Numbered from the stretch's first letter, positions 1 to 9,548 are shown. The stretch is 23,222 nucleotides of DNA from Hofstenia miamia (GCA_900660155.1 CABFPE010000301.1:468152-491373), one strand, 5' to 3'. A program made the numbers and translations. The notes: generated by a model not told the origin, from the letters alone.

Positions 1-763
1 CATAGATAACAATGTTGACACTACAAAAGCATACAACTTACATAAACCATTATAATGGGATTTCACATTGATGAATGGACTACCCATAAAGATTTCAACC
101 TTTTTGGTAAGCTATTTTTATAATTCAATCTGAGATATTGTTTTGATTCTTAACACTTTTTACAATATTATCTCTAGTTAGCTTTACAGATATTTCATTT
201 AAAAACATAATTTTATTTTAATGAATTGCTGCGAATTTACTGACTGAAGTTAAATTAATTATATACTTTATAGAAACGGCGTTTGTTTGTTAATAAACAT
301 TTTTAATTGATTTTGTTTAAACTTTAAATATTCATGTGTTTTATATTGTGAATGTCATCTCGTTTGACTTGTATATTAACCATTAATTTAGATGCTACTG
401 TTTGAAATGCATAATGTGTAAATGCACATTGCATTTGTTTTGTTTCCTACAGAATTCCCCCAACAACAATGATGATAAACTAGCCTGATAGACAAATTTA
501 ATAGTATGATATGTATGATCATTATAAGCAAAGTGTAGAATAAATTACATTTTTGTCTTGTCTTCAACACGTATGTGGGTTTTACCACGTACGTTTATTA
601 AATATTAGAAATTGCGAGTTTTTGCATAAACTAGTTCCGAAAAAAAATTATTTTGCTTTATTACTGAAATAAGTCATTATGCTTTTAACAAGTATTATTA
701 TCTCTTTGATTCAAACATTTGTTATTAAATTTTACCAATGTCATGTATAAAAAAACAAGTATG
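1..763. other. AT-rich intergenic DNA, no gene seen
   Basis: I see no open frame with recognisable protein similarity on either strand. The only structure is an imperfect hairpin near 571-593, where an arm CGTATGTGG is followed by CCACGTACG. Nothing else is supportable. Confidence 0.5.
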
Positions 764-958
764 TAATGTGGGAAAGTAAAACTAAAAAGTAAGTAAGTAA
801 ATGTGGGAAATTAATACATGTAAAGCAAGTTAATGTGTGAAAGTAATACATGTAAAGTAAGTTAATGTGGGAAAGTAAAACTAAAAAAATGTAAGTTAAT
901 GTGGGAAAGTAAAACTAAAAAGTAAGTAAGTAAATGTGGGAAAGTAAAGTAAAAAATA
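764..958. repeat. Minisatellite, about six copies of a 32-34 bp unit
   Basis: Six tandem copies each begin with TAATGTGGGAAAGTAA or a close variant (starts near 764, 798, 831, 863, 897 and 931). They then diverge into either an ACTAAAAAGTAAGTAAG tail or a TACATGTAAAGTAAGT tail. Alternation of two tail types suggests a higher-order unit. The array lies just upstream of the GC-richer motif cluster at 1011-1146. It also creates a spurious minus-strand open frame rich in Phe, Ser and His. Confidence 0.8.
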
Positions 959-1010
959 CAAACTAAATTAGACCACATAAATACCACAAAAACTAGTAAA
1001 AGTACATGCA

Positions 1011-1146
1011 TGACGTCAGTAAAACACCTCCAGCAATATCCATGGCGTCTCAGGTCAAAGGCCACCCCTCTCAACCAATCACAAAAAAGTGGAACGGCCT
1101 ATGACCCACCTCTCGACCAATCAGAAAAAAGTGGAATGGGGTATGA
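1011..1146. promoter_or_regulatory. Compact motif cluster: CRE, DR1-like site, two CCAAT boxes
   Basis: A perfect CRE palindrome TGACGTCA (1011-1018) is followed by AGGTCA-A-AGGCCA (1052-1064), a one-mismatch DR1 nuclear-receptor site. Two CCAATCA boxes follow (1075-1081 and 1117-1123), exactly 42 bp apart. The CCAAT boxes sit in a two-copy 42-bp tandem repeat (1063-1104, 1105-1146). The stretch is more GC-rich than its flanks. Motif identities are seen directly. Regulatory function is inference: no gene is recognised immediately downstream on either side, and the block could be part of an unidentified mobile element. Confidence 0.35.
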
Positions 1147-2845
1147 GTCCCTTCTACTACTGAGATCAGCAAAATATGTATATACATATTTCAAAAATTT
1201 GTTTTGCACATGAATCCATAAACCTTCCTCTAGGTCCTGAACTATAATCTAAGCAAAATAATGTTTGGTTATATATTTTTGGTTATTTCTATAAGTTGCC
1301 ATTTTTTCACAAAAATATTAAGTTCTTTTGAGATTGCACTTTACCATGACCTTGGATATAATTATTTGTACTTAGATCTTATATCAGGAACCGATGATAT
1401 ATCTGGGAACATACCCTGAAAAAATCAGCGCAATCAATTGAAAATATAAAGAGTAATTATTTTTTCAAACTTTCAAAATTCGAAAAAACATATTTTGAGA
1501 AAATGACATTTGTAAAATGATATCGTTTACTCTACAAAAACTTCCGGGCTGACTTCTGTTGTATCAAAATATGTCTCTATGTTAAGCAAATCAATTAAGT
1601 TGTTTTATTTTATCTATTTGAGAAGAAATGAGCGAAAAAAACAAAGGTTTACCTCTGTTGCAAGGGACAAGTAGATAGGCAAAATTTGCTTTTATAGGGA
1701 ATATAATCTTTTTTGGCTAAAATCAATTTGTATTATACATAATAATTTGTTTAATATATTAATGGCCAAAACTGAATTTGGATATTTTTTTGAAATTTGG
1801 ATTTTGATTAGGGGGTCACAGAAATGCTATAGAAGAATGAGGGTTAGGAAGAATGGTCTGGCAATTGTGTGCTATCGAAAAAATCAATGCTTACATTTGT
1901 CAGCATTCACTGGGTCATTGCAAATTTGAACCATGCGACTTTACAAGACCTGCTATGCACATTTAAGTAATCATTGGACTTTGTAATCCAATAGAGTAAA
2001 TTGCTTAGTATCAGCAACATTTTCAGAATCATAAAGAAAAGGAGAAAAAGAAGACACCACTGTATTTCTGAAAAATTCTCCAGTCCTCTATTGATCATCT
2101 TCCCTGATGAATATTCTAAAAAATTTGGGTGAGCCACTCTTGGTCTCTAGAACTCATAGTGCTCAGGATTTGGTTTTCGCACTAAAAAGTGATAAAATTC
2201 GTCATTGCAAGAAATATGAAAAAATTACAATTTCGACCCAAGCAGCTAAAAATTCTCTTTCTCTAGGTGCTTTTCCATGACATGAAATGTATCATTTGGC
2301 GGCATATTAAATTATTTCAATTTTTTATTTTTCGAGCTATATGCATTTAGGGAGAGATCCTAAATGTTATTTGTTTTGTTTTATGTAAGAACAACAAGCC
2401 AAATGAGCTTAGACAAATAGAAGTTTATTTCGATTAACATTTACAAGTTTATTTTTGCATAAGCCAAGTTTTTTGCAATATTTAAATTTTATATCATCGT
2501 AGCATCATGTGATTAAGACTTCAGGTTTACCTTTATCAATTACAAATTTTCATCAGGAATTAGATTTGTTCTATCAATGAAAAGCAAATAGGTTCCATGT
2601 TTTACGTGAGTGGTTCCTAAGTTGTAATATTCTATGTAAAACTTTTTTAGTTCCTGGGAAGATATCGATTTAAAGAGTTGGATTGTTCATGCAAGGTCTA
2701 ATGATAACATTGATATAACTCAGAGGATATCATAATTTTAAATTTACTATATAGTATGTATTGTAAGTCCACTTAAAATTTATTATAGCCAAAATATACA
2801 ATTCGAACTCAACTCTATTGAAGAATTACTTTAAAAATTAATATT
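1147..2845. other. AT-rich intergenic DNA, no gene seen
   Basis: Open frames here are short and of biased composition (Phe, Leu, Lys, Asn, Ile), as expected by chance at this base composition. No recognisable domain, RNA gene or repeat was found. Confidence 0.5.
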
Positions 2846-2859
2846 TTTTTCATGGGATA

Positions 2860-2929
2860 ACGATTAATCGATTAATTGTTGTGAAAAATAAATTGATTTC
2901 GTCGAATGCAAAATCGATGAATCGATTAT

Positions 2930-2968
<39 letters not shown>

Positions 2969-2990
2969 TATATACGTATATATATATATG
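2860..2990. repeat. ATCGAT-rich patch followed by interrupted (TA)n tract
   Basis: Between 2860 and 2925 there are several copies of ATCGAT within TAATCGATTA-like palindromes. These run directly into an interrupted TA/TACG/TACA microsatellite (about 2926-2990). The tract generates an artefactual minus-strand reading frame of alternating Tyr and Ile/Val. Such ATCGATTAATCGATTA patches are often carried inside DNA-transposon subterminal regions, but I cannot define element ends here. Confidence 0.7.
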
Positions 2991-4532
2991 TACACAGTAA
3001 GGAAAAAATGTTGAATATTTATGTTGAATCTTGTTGAAACACTGATTTGCGAAAAATTTCAATTAATGCCAAATAGATCTCCTCAAGGAGCAACAAGTAG
3101 GGATCACATTATTATAATGTAATAGCTGGAAACCTCATAATACTACAGATTGTGGATAAGTGGTTATTGTCAGCTTATAGTGCAGTTTAAGCAAAATGAT
3201 TACACTTTAGCATTATTAAACGTTTGAAATGCTGATTGGTAAGTGAATTTTACCTTTGCCGAGTCTTCCAAATCTGGACATTGGGCTTTGCCGCAACTCT
3301 GGTGCTTCCACCGTGTAGCTTTTATGATCATGAGTGTTCAGTCATCATATAGCGGCATTCCAAAATTCCTTGCTAGGAATTCTTATATGGTGTTTTAAAA
3401 AGATTATCAAATGCTGGTTGTAGCTCACATTTGAATCTAGCCACTATAATGAACTGGGCAAAACTACATGTTCCAAATTTGTACATATTTTGTGATTAAA
3501 AGGTTGGATATTGACGTGCACATTATATGAACCAGCAATGTATCATTTTGGATCTGCAAATGCATCCATTTTGTGCAAACGATGTATGTTTGATTCATAC
3601 AAAGAATACAATTATGCTTACCGAAAACTGAAAATACAAAATAAACACAATAATTTATACAATATTCTATACTTTTTTAAGCTAACTTTATATATTCCTA
3701 AGATTATGTGATTAAGATATTATCATCACTTTGAAAAAAATAAACTCATTGCAAACAAGTATCCCACTCAGAATTGCACATGGACCGGGTTTGGCACGAG
3801 GCATTAGAAAAAAATGGGACTGAGTCTGCAAAACAGTCTATAACACAACTTTGAACGCAATACAACCCAAAGTGCAGTGAATATATATAATGTATAAGCA
3901 ATGTGGTGAAAAATAAAATTGAGATTTGAAAGTTTTATGTTAATATCATTTACTCTTTTAAATATTAATTTAAGTTTTTCAACTGCACGTGAAAAATTTT
4001 TGTGGTAAGGATTTGGCGTAATTCTAGTTTCTCTGATCCAAGTTCTTATACCGTGGAGTGTTTCCGACAATAGTCAGTGAATTTCTCTATATAATTCAAC
4101 TTTTACTGTCATAAACAAAAAAATTGAAAAATTCAAAAACCCAAATGTGAACTACAACAAATTATTATTCCAGAGGTGTTAATTACTGAAATACCACTCA
4201 TTCCATACCACTGAGAAAAAATGAAAATAAATTTAATATTTTCGCTTTGTGAATTGAGAATTTTTATTTGTTTCAAGGATCATTCACTCAATCATGCAGC
4301 AAACTATTCTGATATTATTTGATCTTATTGCGTCATTGATCAATGTTTTGCTTCTTGAACATAATAGTGATTATGTATAATAAATATGCCTCAATTAATT
4401 TATTTAGCAAATTGAAAGGTATTCAGGATACATGTTTAAAAAATTAATGTAGATTTTTCATTATATATAGTTATATGTAATACACAATTGTTTATATATT
4501 GCTAATTGATTCAAGGAGAATATGATAATTAC
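2991..4532. other. AT-rich intergenic DNA, no convincing gene
   Basis: The open frames at 3511-3711 (plus) and 3804-4070 (minus) have no recognisable domain. A short hairpin AATTCCT-TGCT-AGGAATT lies near 3364-3381. If the PLAT-like exon at 4533-4658 is real, its downstream exons should lie in this interval on the minus strand. I searched for a continuation by eye and did not find one. Confidence 0.4.
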
Positions 4533-4658
4533 ATCATTAGTTCCTGCTCCACTCTCGTTTTGGGTTTTAATCTGTAAGGTGTAACCGGCCCCCAATGCAA
4601 AGGAAACGTCAAATAAAAACACAAAATTTGTAGCGGTTAATAACACACGTAATGACAT
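4533..4658 (-). CDS. Candidate first exon: signal peptide plus start of a PLAT/LH2-like domain
   Basis: From an ATG at 4658 the minus strand encodes 42 residues. They begin with a secretory-type leader (MSLRVLL, then a hydrophobic stretch ending SFALGA), followed by GYTLQIKTQN and ESGAGTND. The pattern Y-x-hydrophobic-x-IKT followed by AGTND matches the first strand and loop of PLAT/LH2 domains, which bind lipid or partner proteins in lipases and in small secreted arthropod proteins. After AAT GAT the sequence reads GTAATT, a plausible splice donor exactly where the resemblance stops. The frame then continues as low-complexity translation to a stop at 4461. An upstream in-frame ATG exists at 4691. 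I cannot find further exons, so this may be a lone exon, an exon of a gene with a long intron, a relic, or chance. The family assignment is by eye only. Confidence 0.3.
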
Positions 4659-4834
4659 CTTTATTTGAAAAAATATAAAGCTTAAATGCACTTAGCTCTA
4701 TACCACGCTTTATGTGCCATGTTTAATTTTTAAAACACAAGCCATTTTTCCAAAATTTTTGAACTATTTTCTCCAAGCTTATTAAAAAATTAGGCATTCA
4801 GGGATATTCGTTGTATTTCCACGTGATCCAGTGA

Positions 4835-5213
4835 ATCGAACTAATTGTAAAATTATTAAGAATATTAATAAAGAATAACCTAAGGTGGGATAGTCATATA
4901 AAATATATAACAAGGAAAGCAACAAAAGAACTCTAGTATTTGCGTCGATTAAAGCGAAGTAGACTCCTCACAAAGACATTGTTACTAATAAAAAACTCAT
5001 ATAATATCATCACTTGGATATGTTGCTCCTGTATGGGACAACAGCATTACATTAGAACAAAGTAAGAAGTTGTAAACCATTCAAATGCGTGCTCTAAGAA
5101 TCATATTTAGAGATTATATTAATGAAAATCCTTGGACAATTGCCAAATGTGATTCACTGTATGATCGGCAATGGATACAGATGAAAAAACATCACATTCT
5201 TTGCAGCACTTGA
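4835..5213 (+). pseudogene. CR1-like non-LTR retrotransposon fragment (RT C-terminal region), degenerate
   Basis: Plus-strand translation gives the tail of a LINE reverse transcriptase. First comes KLLRILIKNNLRWDSHI (about 4850-4900), matching the family pattern KLLGI-I-NL-W--HI. After that are KYITRKATKEL, a TAG, and YLRRLKRSRL. A +1 frameshift near 5010 leads to GYVAPVWDNS, an in-frame TAA, and IQMRALRIIFRDY. The frame ends at TGA 5211-5213. The LRRLKR and EYA-PVW blocks are characteristic of CR1-type elements. With two internal stops and a frameshift, the copy is dead. Degraded 3' coding (YPKLYDRWYSKYY, about 5310-5350) may extend it to about 5400. The 5' part, including the catalytic YxDD region, is absent, as in typical 5'-truncated LINE insertions. 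Confidence 0.8.
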
Positions 5214-5399
5214 TTACAAAATAGCCTAGCAATACCAACTACGAACAGAGAATTAAACATGAATGGGAACTAATTTGTGGGACGAAAAGAATGAAAGAAA
5301 TTTTTATTTTTATCCCAAATTATACGATCGATGGTATTCAAAATATTACGAATCCAAGCTTCCTACTAGTTTTTATTTACAAAATGTGTACATTTATAT

Positions 5400-6580
5400 T
5401 TATTTTCTGAATTTGTATTATGGATGCAATATTATTCAATAGATGTATTGCGTGTACAAATAATTTTTTTCTTTTTCTCAAATATTTCTGTCGCACGATG
5501 GCGTATGAAAATCGATTCTAAATTCTTTCTTAAACATGGCATAACAAAGATGTTTAACGATTGCGCTAAACGGGAAGGAATTTTTTGTCGTTTTCAAATT
5601 TTTCTGTATGGTGAAGCAATGTGCATTGTACTTCTGCATTTTTCGAAGAAAATACACATATTTTGTTGATATCAAGGTCCACTCTCCCACCCCAAATTCG
5701 TGTAAGTCTGCCGAGGTTTGATTTAGCAGCTGTGTTTAAAATATCCCCTTCCTGTGAATAAATTTTCTCCTTCTATAAAATGTCTTCTTGTAACATGGAC
5801 ACAATTTTTTCCATAATTCCATCCTAAAGAGATACATTTTATGGACCACTTGTTTAAGGATTACGGAAACAAAGTACTAAGTTAAGAATACGGCCATGTC
5901 TCATTGTAATTCATATAAAAAGCATCTCACTGATTTATCAATACTTCATTGTTACGTAAGAGAATGTGTTCAACATATTTTAGACGTATTTTTTTAGCTT
6001 TATAAAAATATCTTTATCTCACTCAGAGGTGCTAATAATGGTCAGTGAGACAGTATTGAGTGAATGATTTTAAAATATGAGGATCATACCAGCAACATGC
6101 GAACGTGAACGCCTTTAAATGATTTTCAAGAGCTTACTTTTGAATCGTTTACCTGAGGAATTCCCCTCTAAAAACAGCCGCGTGTGATTCGGGCTAACAT
6201 TGAAAAGCATCTAGTTGCAATTATGCCGTGTATTACAAACTCAAGCAATGAAAACATATTAATTTAAGTCTGAAATCATTTTAAATAATAATATACGTGG
6301 AATTACTAAGTTTCAAAAATATTGAAATATATATACATATTCCGTGGAAATTTTACAATATCTGGTCTGATTTCATACATGCCGACATTTTCATAAGATA
6401 TTGCGGGAGCTTTACTACAATCAAAATAAACTTAGCTGATAATCGCATGCAACATAAGCTCGTGTATATGTGTGCGTTTTATGACAAAATATGTAAGGAA
6501 AATTCATAATTCATAATATAGGGTAAAAGTGCAAGGCAAGAATTTTTTTGAAATGTCAAAATGCTTTGGAATGATACTCT
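5400..6580. other. AT-rich intergenic DNA between LINE relic and kinase gene
   Basis: The start may contain the 3' end of the CR1-like relic. Open frames at 5424-5669 and 6297-6509 have no recognisable motifs and look like chance. This interval should include the 3' UTR of the minus-strand kinase gene near its right end. The nearest polyadenylation-like hexamer on that strand is ATTAAA at 6583-6588, overlapping the stop codon. Confidence 0.45.
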
Positions 6581-6583
6581 TTT

Positions 6584-7840
6584 TTAATATAAATTCATCC
6601 TTTTGCCGTAGCGGACAACATTGATGAGCTTCTCTTTCACAGTTTCACTTGCTACATTTGATATCTCATCAATACTATTGGAAAATTTAGCCAATGATTC
6701 TTGCGACAGCATATTTTCAGCTTCATCAAGCTGCAAGGCGTCTTCTTTTTTCGCGTCAAATAATAATGATACCTTAGCGCATTGCAATATTCCGAAATCT
6801 ATGAAGCTATAATAGTCTTCGACAAGTTCATCAATTGTGTAGGTTAATTTGATGTTGAGTTTTTCAAGCTCACTTTCTAAGGAAGCATAATAGATCTTCA
6901 GAAGTTCATCCTGCTTGTTTACTAAGACATCTTTGTCACCGCTCATCCAGATGAAATATATTAGATCTGAAGCCGGAGTGCTATAGCGAAGAAGTTGGAA
7001 ATCAATGAATTTAATATCTATAGGTTTTCCATCTTCATCAAACTTGAATAAGATGTTGTTTGTCCAGAGATCTCCATGCCCTATGACATTGAATTTGTCA
7101 TTTGGTAGAGAATATTTCTTAAGATTGTCAGGAATATAATGATTTTTGCCATATTCAATTAATGATTTAATATTAGAAACTTCTTCAGGATAGGCATTTG
7201 TTAGTAAGTTATTGACTGATTCTAGCAAGTTGTTGTCCATGTCACGCATTACTTTTACCATTTCCTCATTCTCAAAAAAGTCAAGAAATGAATCCTTGAA
7301 ATAGTCAAAATCAGAAAGGAATCTCGACTCTCCGTAGTCCTGCACAAAACAAACACTCAATGCATGAAAGGCTGCCACTGCCTTCAGTGTAAAACTGCAC
7401 CTCTCAAAATTTAAACCATACATTTTCTTTGCATTTTTAAAACCATATTGCTTTAAGTTGTCTAAGACTAGTAGCTTTCTATCAAAGCAACCAAACAAGG
7501 ACTTGGGTGCAGGAATTGGATATTGAACGGCTCCAAACTTTTCCCTTTGCCAATTTTCAATATATGGTATAAAGTTTTTGTAAAAGGAGATCTCTTTGTA
7601 AAACAAAATTGAACCTAAATCTACACCTTCCGCCGCCATCTTTCTTGCAAATTTAAGAACAATATCGTAATCACGTTTGTTACCATTACTAATTATGGAA
7701 AATTTTGCACCTTTCAATATGCCGGTAAAGTTTTCTCCAGCGTCACAAAATTCTATGACCTCAAGATCATTGATTTCAGCATTTTCGTTTCCAATAACCT
7801 CTTGCAGAAGTTGTTTATCTACAGTCACTACTGAACTCAT
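6584..7840 (-). CDS. EcKinase / CHK kinase-like protein (DUF227-type small-molecule kinase)
   Basis: The 418-residue protein belongs to the EcKinase (CHK kinase-like) branch of the aminoglycoside-phosphotransferase/choline-kinase fold. Members phosphorylate small molecules; the best-known activity is 22-phosphorylation of ecdysteroids, and others are implicated in detoxification. Visible motifs in order are GENFTG (35-40, nucleotide-loop equivalent), VLKFA with the likely ATP-binding Lys63, FYKEISFYKN with Glu83, and the hinge-like LVLDNL (124-129). Next come the catalytic loop HGDLWTNN (His255, Asp257, Asn262), the metal-binding IDFQ (Asp280), and PASDLIYFIW (289-298), typical of this family. 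Length is normal for the family (about 400-430 aa) and no key residue is missing, so it should be active. No signal peptide is visible, so it is likely cytosolic. The body of the gene has no intron. The exact substrate cannot be read from sequence. The ATG at 7840 fits family N-termini, but a spliced upstream start is possible (see 7930-8040). Confidence 0.93.
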   Translation of the reverse strand: MSSVVTVDKQLLQEVIGNENAEINDLEVIEFCDAGENFTGILKGAKFSIISNGNKRDYDIVLKFARKMAAEGVDLGSILFYKEISFYKNFIPYIENWQREKFGAVQYPIPAPKSLFGCFDRKLLVLDNLKQYGFKNAKKMYGLNFERCSFTLKAVAAFHALSVCFVQDYGESRFLSDFDYFKDSFLDFFENEEMVKVMRDMDNNLLESVNNLLTNAYPEEVSNIKSLIEYGKNHYIPDNLKKYSLPNDKFNVIGHGDLWTNNILFKFDEDGKPIDIKFIDFQLLRYSTPASDLIYFIWMSGDKDVLVNKQDELLKIYYASLESELEKLNIKLTYTIDELVEDYYSFIDFGILQCAKVSLLFDAKKEDALQLDEAENMLSQESLAKFSNSIDEISNVASETVKEKLINVVRYGKRMNLY

Positions 7841-7847
7841 TGTATTT

Positions 7848-7929
7848 CTGAATCCAAGTCAACATTAAAATTTGACATGTTTGTTATCATTCAATATTGA
7901 ACAATGTCAAAAAATTCAATTTAACTTAC
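7848..7929 (-). other. Putative 82-nt intron at the kinase 5' end
   Basis: On the minus strand a consensus donor GTAAGT (from 7929) is followed 82 nt later by an acceptor GATTCAG ending at 7848, seven bases before the kinase ATG. Unspliced, the frame upstream of that ATG meets a stop within a few codons. Spliced, it opens into an upstream exon. Size and donor are typical of short arthropod introns. The pyrimidine tract is weak. Confidence 0.5.
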
Positions 7930-8040
7930 ATTATCATGTATATTGATAAAGTTTTTGTACTTAACTGAACAATTGAGTTAACGATATCTGCCATGTAGTA
8001 GTTGAAAGCAACTGTTTTCTTAAGCAGGGTCTTGTCGTCT
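7930..8040 (-). CDS. Putative exon 1 of the kinase gene, with in-frame upstream start at 7994
   Basis: If the intron 7848-7929 is removed, the ATG at 7994 is in frame with the kinase. It adds 24 residues (MADIVNSIVQ, then LSTKTLSIYM IINT), giving about 442 aa. A second in-frame ATG (Met20 of this extension) precedes the splice site. The first in-frame stop upstream of 7994 is TAA at 8058-8060, so 7994 would be the first start in an mRNA beginning near 8040. A TATA-like TATAAG lies at 8065-8070. The alternative is that the exon is entirely 5' UTR and translation starts at 7840, which better matches usual EcKinase N-termini. Confidence 0.4.
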
Positions 8041-8064
8041 TGTCGACAATCGATTTCTTAAATA

Positions 8065-8070
8065 CTTATA
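8065..8070 (-). promoter_or_regulatory. TATA-like box for the kinase gene
   Basis: The minus strand reads CCATATAAGTATTT, with TATAAG at 8070-8065. A start site about 30 bp downstream would fall near 8040, in front of the putative first exon. Another initiator-like TCAGTT occurs at 7968-7963. In DNA this AT-rich a TATA match alone is weak evidence. Confidence 0.3.
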
Positions 8071-8275
8071 TGGCAAGCAATAGTTATTTTTAAGCAAATT
8101 GTATCTTTTTAATAGTATATTTCATTTATACTAAGCTCTGTTAAGTACCTTGCAATTCTCTAAGGCAAAATAATTTCATTTATTGTAATCATGTATTGCC
8201 TGCTTGTAAACTTACTCAACTACAAATCAGCCAATAGCTGGTTCCAATTGCGTTTTATATGATGCCTTTTTATAT

Positions 8276-8278
<3 letters not shown>

Positions 8279-8314
<36 letters not shown>

Positions 8315-8341
8315 CTAATATATGTATAATGCATATATAAA

Positions 8342-8381
<40 letters not shown>
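8279..8381. repeat. Long (TA)n microsatellite in two blocks
   Basis: Two nearly pure TA tracts (about 8279-8310 and 8345-8381) are separated by an interrupted TATGTATAATGCATATA segment. This is a simple-sequence repeat, likely variable in length between individuals and hard to assemble. Confidence 0.95.
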
Positions 8382-8385
<4 letters not shown>

Positions 8386-9053
8386 GCAAATGACAAAAAA
8401 ACATCTCTCTAAATTTAATCAGCCCTGCAGTGTTTGCTGGTGCAATGATTCTAACATCTAAATTTTGTCTGCTGAAAGCTCCCACTTATTTTGTGTAGGT
8501 GTAAGTTGAGATAAGTTGGCAGAGAATTTTAGTATTTGAATATATAAAAACTGATTTGTTCTCTAAATGACAGAAAGGACGATTGCAATCCTGGAAATAC
8601 ATTTAAAGATTAATAAACAAATATACAAACATATTATCTATATTTAATAACCTTAAAAGGATATATTGCTTGGATATGCAGCAAAGTATTATTTTCCTTA
8701 AAACATTGCATACATTTTTGTCGTAAAAGAAATTAACAACATTTTGAATGAGATTCATGTAAAAACTTTTCGAAATGTTTAGTGAGTCCAGTAGTTTTGT
8801 AGAACATGTAAAAATACATATAGAAATTAAAATATGCAACAATTTCATTTTCATATATAATTAATTTTTAAGCAGTGTTTGTCTTCATTGGCAACATTTG
8901 TGAAAATTCACACTCTATACTATTTGGTATTGGTAGCAAGTGCTTTGTATGACACGTTTATTGTATTAAGGGTAACAATGCAATTTGAATTTCAACAAAA
9001 TTAAATTAGCATTTTTGACAGACTTAAGCATATGTGCACATTAATCAATACAT
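8382..9053. other. AT-rich intergenic DNA, no gene seen
   Basis: The only open frame of note (8603-8854, minus) is Ile/Leu/Cys-rich translation without recognisable motifs. No repeats or RNA genes were found up to the MITE boundary. Confidence 0.5.
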
Positions 9054-9055
9054 TA

Positions 9056-9340
9056 CCCAGTATACACAGAACTATCGTTACGACGTCGCTGAACGACATA
9101 ATAACGGCACTAAAACGACATTACAAAACAATGTCTTTTCACAATAAAACGACAAACTATCAATAAAAATGCAGTTTTTAAAAAATTTATCTTCAAATTG
9201 TCATAATTCTTAAATTATTCCTATTTTTAAATATTTTTTGCTAGACGGAATTATACAACGCCACTCAAACAATTCAACGCCTATTAAACGCCAATACACC
9301 ACAAAAACGACGTCATTACAACAGTTCAATGTTTACTGGG
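9056..9340. mobile_element. Complete MITE, 285 bp, with TIRs and TA target duplication
   Basis: The element starts CCCAGTATACACAGAACT (9056) and ends with the reverse complement CCCAGTAAACATTGAACT (9340 inward). The terminal inverted repeats align without gaps over 33 bp with 26 matches (9056-9088 against 9340-9308) and both end in GACGTCG. A TA dinucleotide flanks each side (9054-9055, 9341-9342), the target duplication expected of Tc1/mariner-type and some other transposons. The interior is noncoding and carries several AACGAC motifs near each end, perhaps subterminal transposase sites. It has no open frame, so it must have been mobilised in trans by a transposase not present here. Superfamily assignment from the TA duplication alone is tentative. 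Confidence 0.8.
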
Positions 9341-9458
9341 TAGGCAAATTCTCCAATCAAATTCATAGAGTAGTGCTTATGCCCTTCTATGAGGCAGAAT
9401 AAGCTATCAGTGGCGTAAAAGAAAAATAATTTGGGCCGAATAATTGCTATTTTGAATT

Positions 9459-9507
9459 GGGCTGGGCTGGGCTTGGGCCTAAGCTGCATTGGGCTGGGCC
9501 GGGCTTG
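9459..9507 (+). repeat. GGGCTGGGCT-type GC island with G-quadruplex motif
   Basis: The plus strand has four G3 runs at 9459-9461, 9464-9466, 9469-9471 and 9475-9477 with loops of 2, 2 and 3 nt, a canonical intramolecular quadruplex motif. A second cluster of three G3 runs plus GG follows at 9491-9507. The units are variations of GGGCTGGGC/GGGCCGGGC. This is a sharp GC island in very AT-rich DNA, located between the MITE and the Penelope-like remnant. Confidence 0.8.
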
Positions 9508-9531
9508 GCACTAAAAAATCGGCCTACTCTG

Positions 9532-9548
9532 ATATATATATATATATT
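9532..9548. repeat. Short (TA)n tract at the 3' side of the Penelope-like remnant
   Basis: An uninterrupted TA tract sits about 115 bp beyond the 3' end of the recognisable element coding sequence. Together with the tract at 10454-10580 it brackets the remnant. Confidence 0.85.

Noticed and set aside
862..1213. Open frames at 862-1074 (minus) and 1010-1213 (plus)
   Set aside because: The first is translation of the 32-34 bp minisatellite, the second of the duplicated CCAAT unit; the repeated peptides follow the DNA repeats.
2850..3062. 70-codon minus-strand frame with a Tyr/Ile run
   Set aside because: It is generated by the (TA)n tract.
3804..4070. 88-codon minus-strand frame
   Set aside because: No recognisable motif, AT-driven composition and no link to the PLAT-like exon could be shown.
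5424..5690. Overlapping plus and minus frames of 81 and 70 codons
   Set aside because: They are mutually antisense, without motifs, and of a length expected by chance in this AT-rich sequence.
6621..7868. Plus-strand open frames at 6621-6812 and 7677-7868
   Set aside because: They are antisense shadows of the EcKinase coding sequence; the minus-strand frame has all catalytic motifs.
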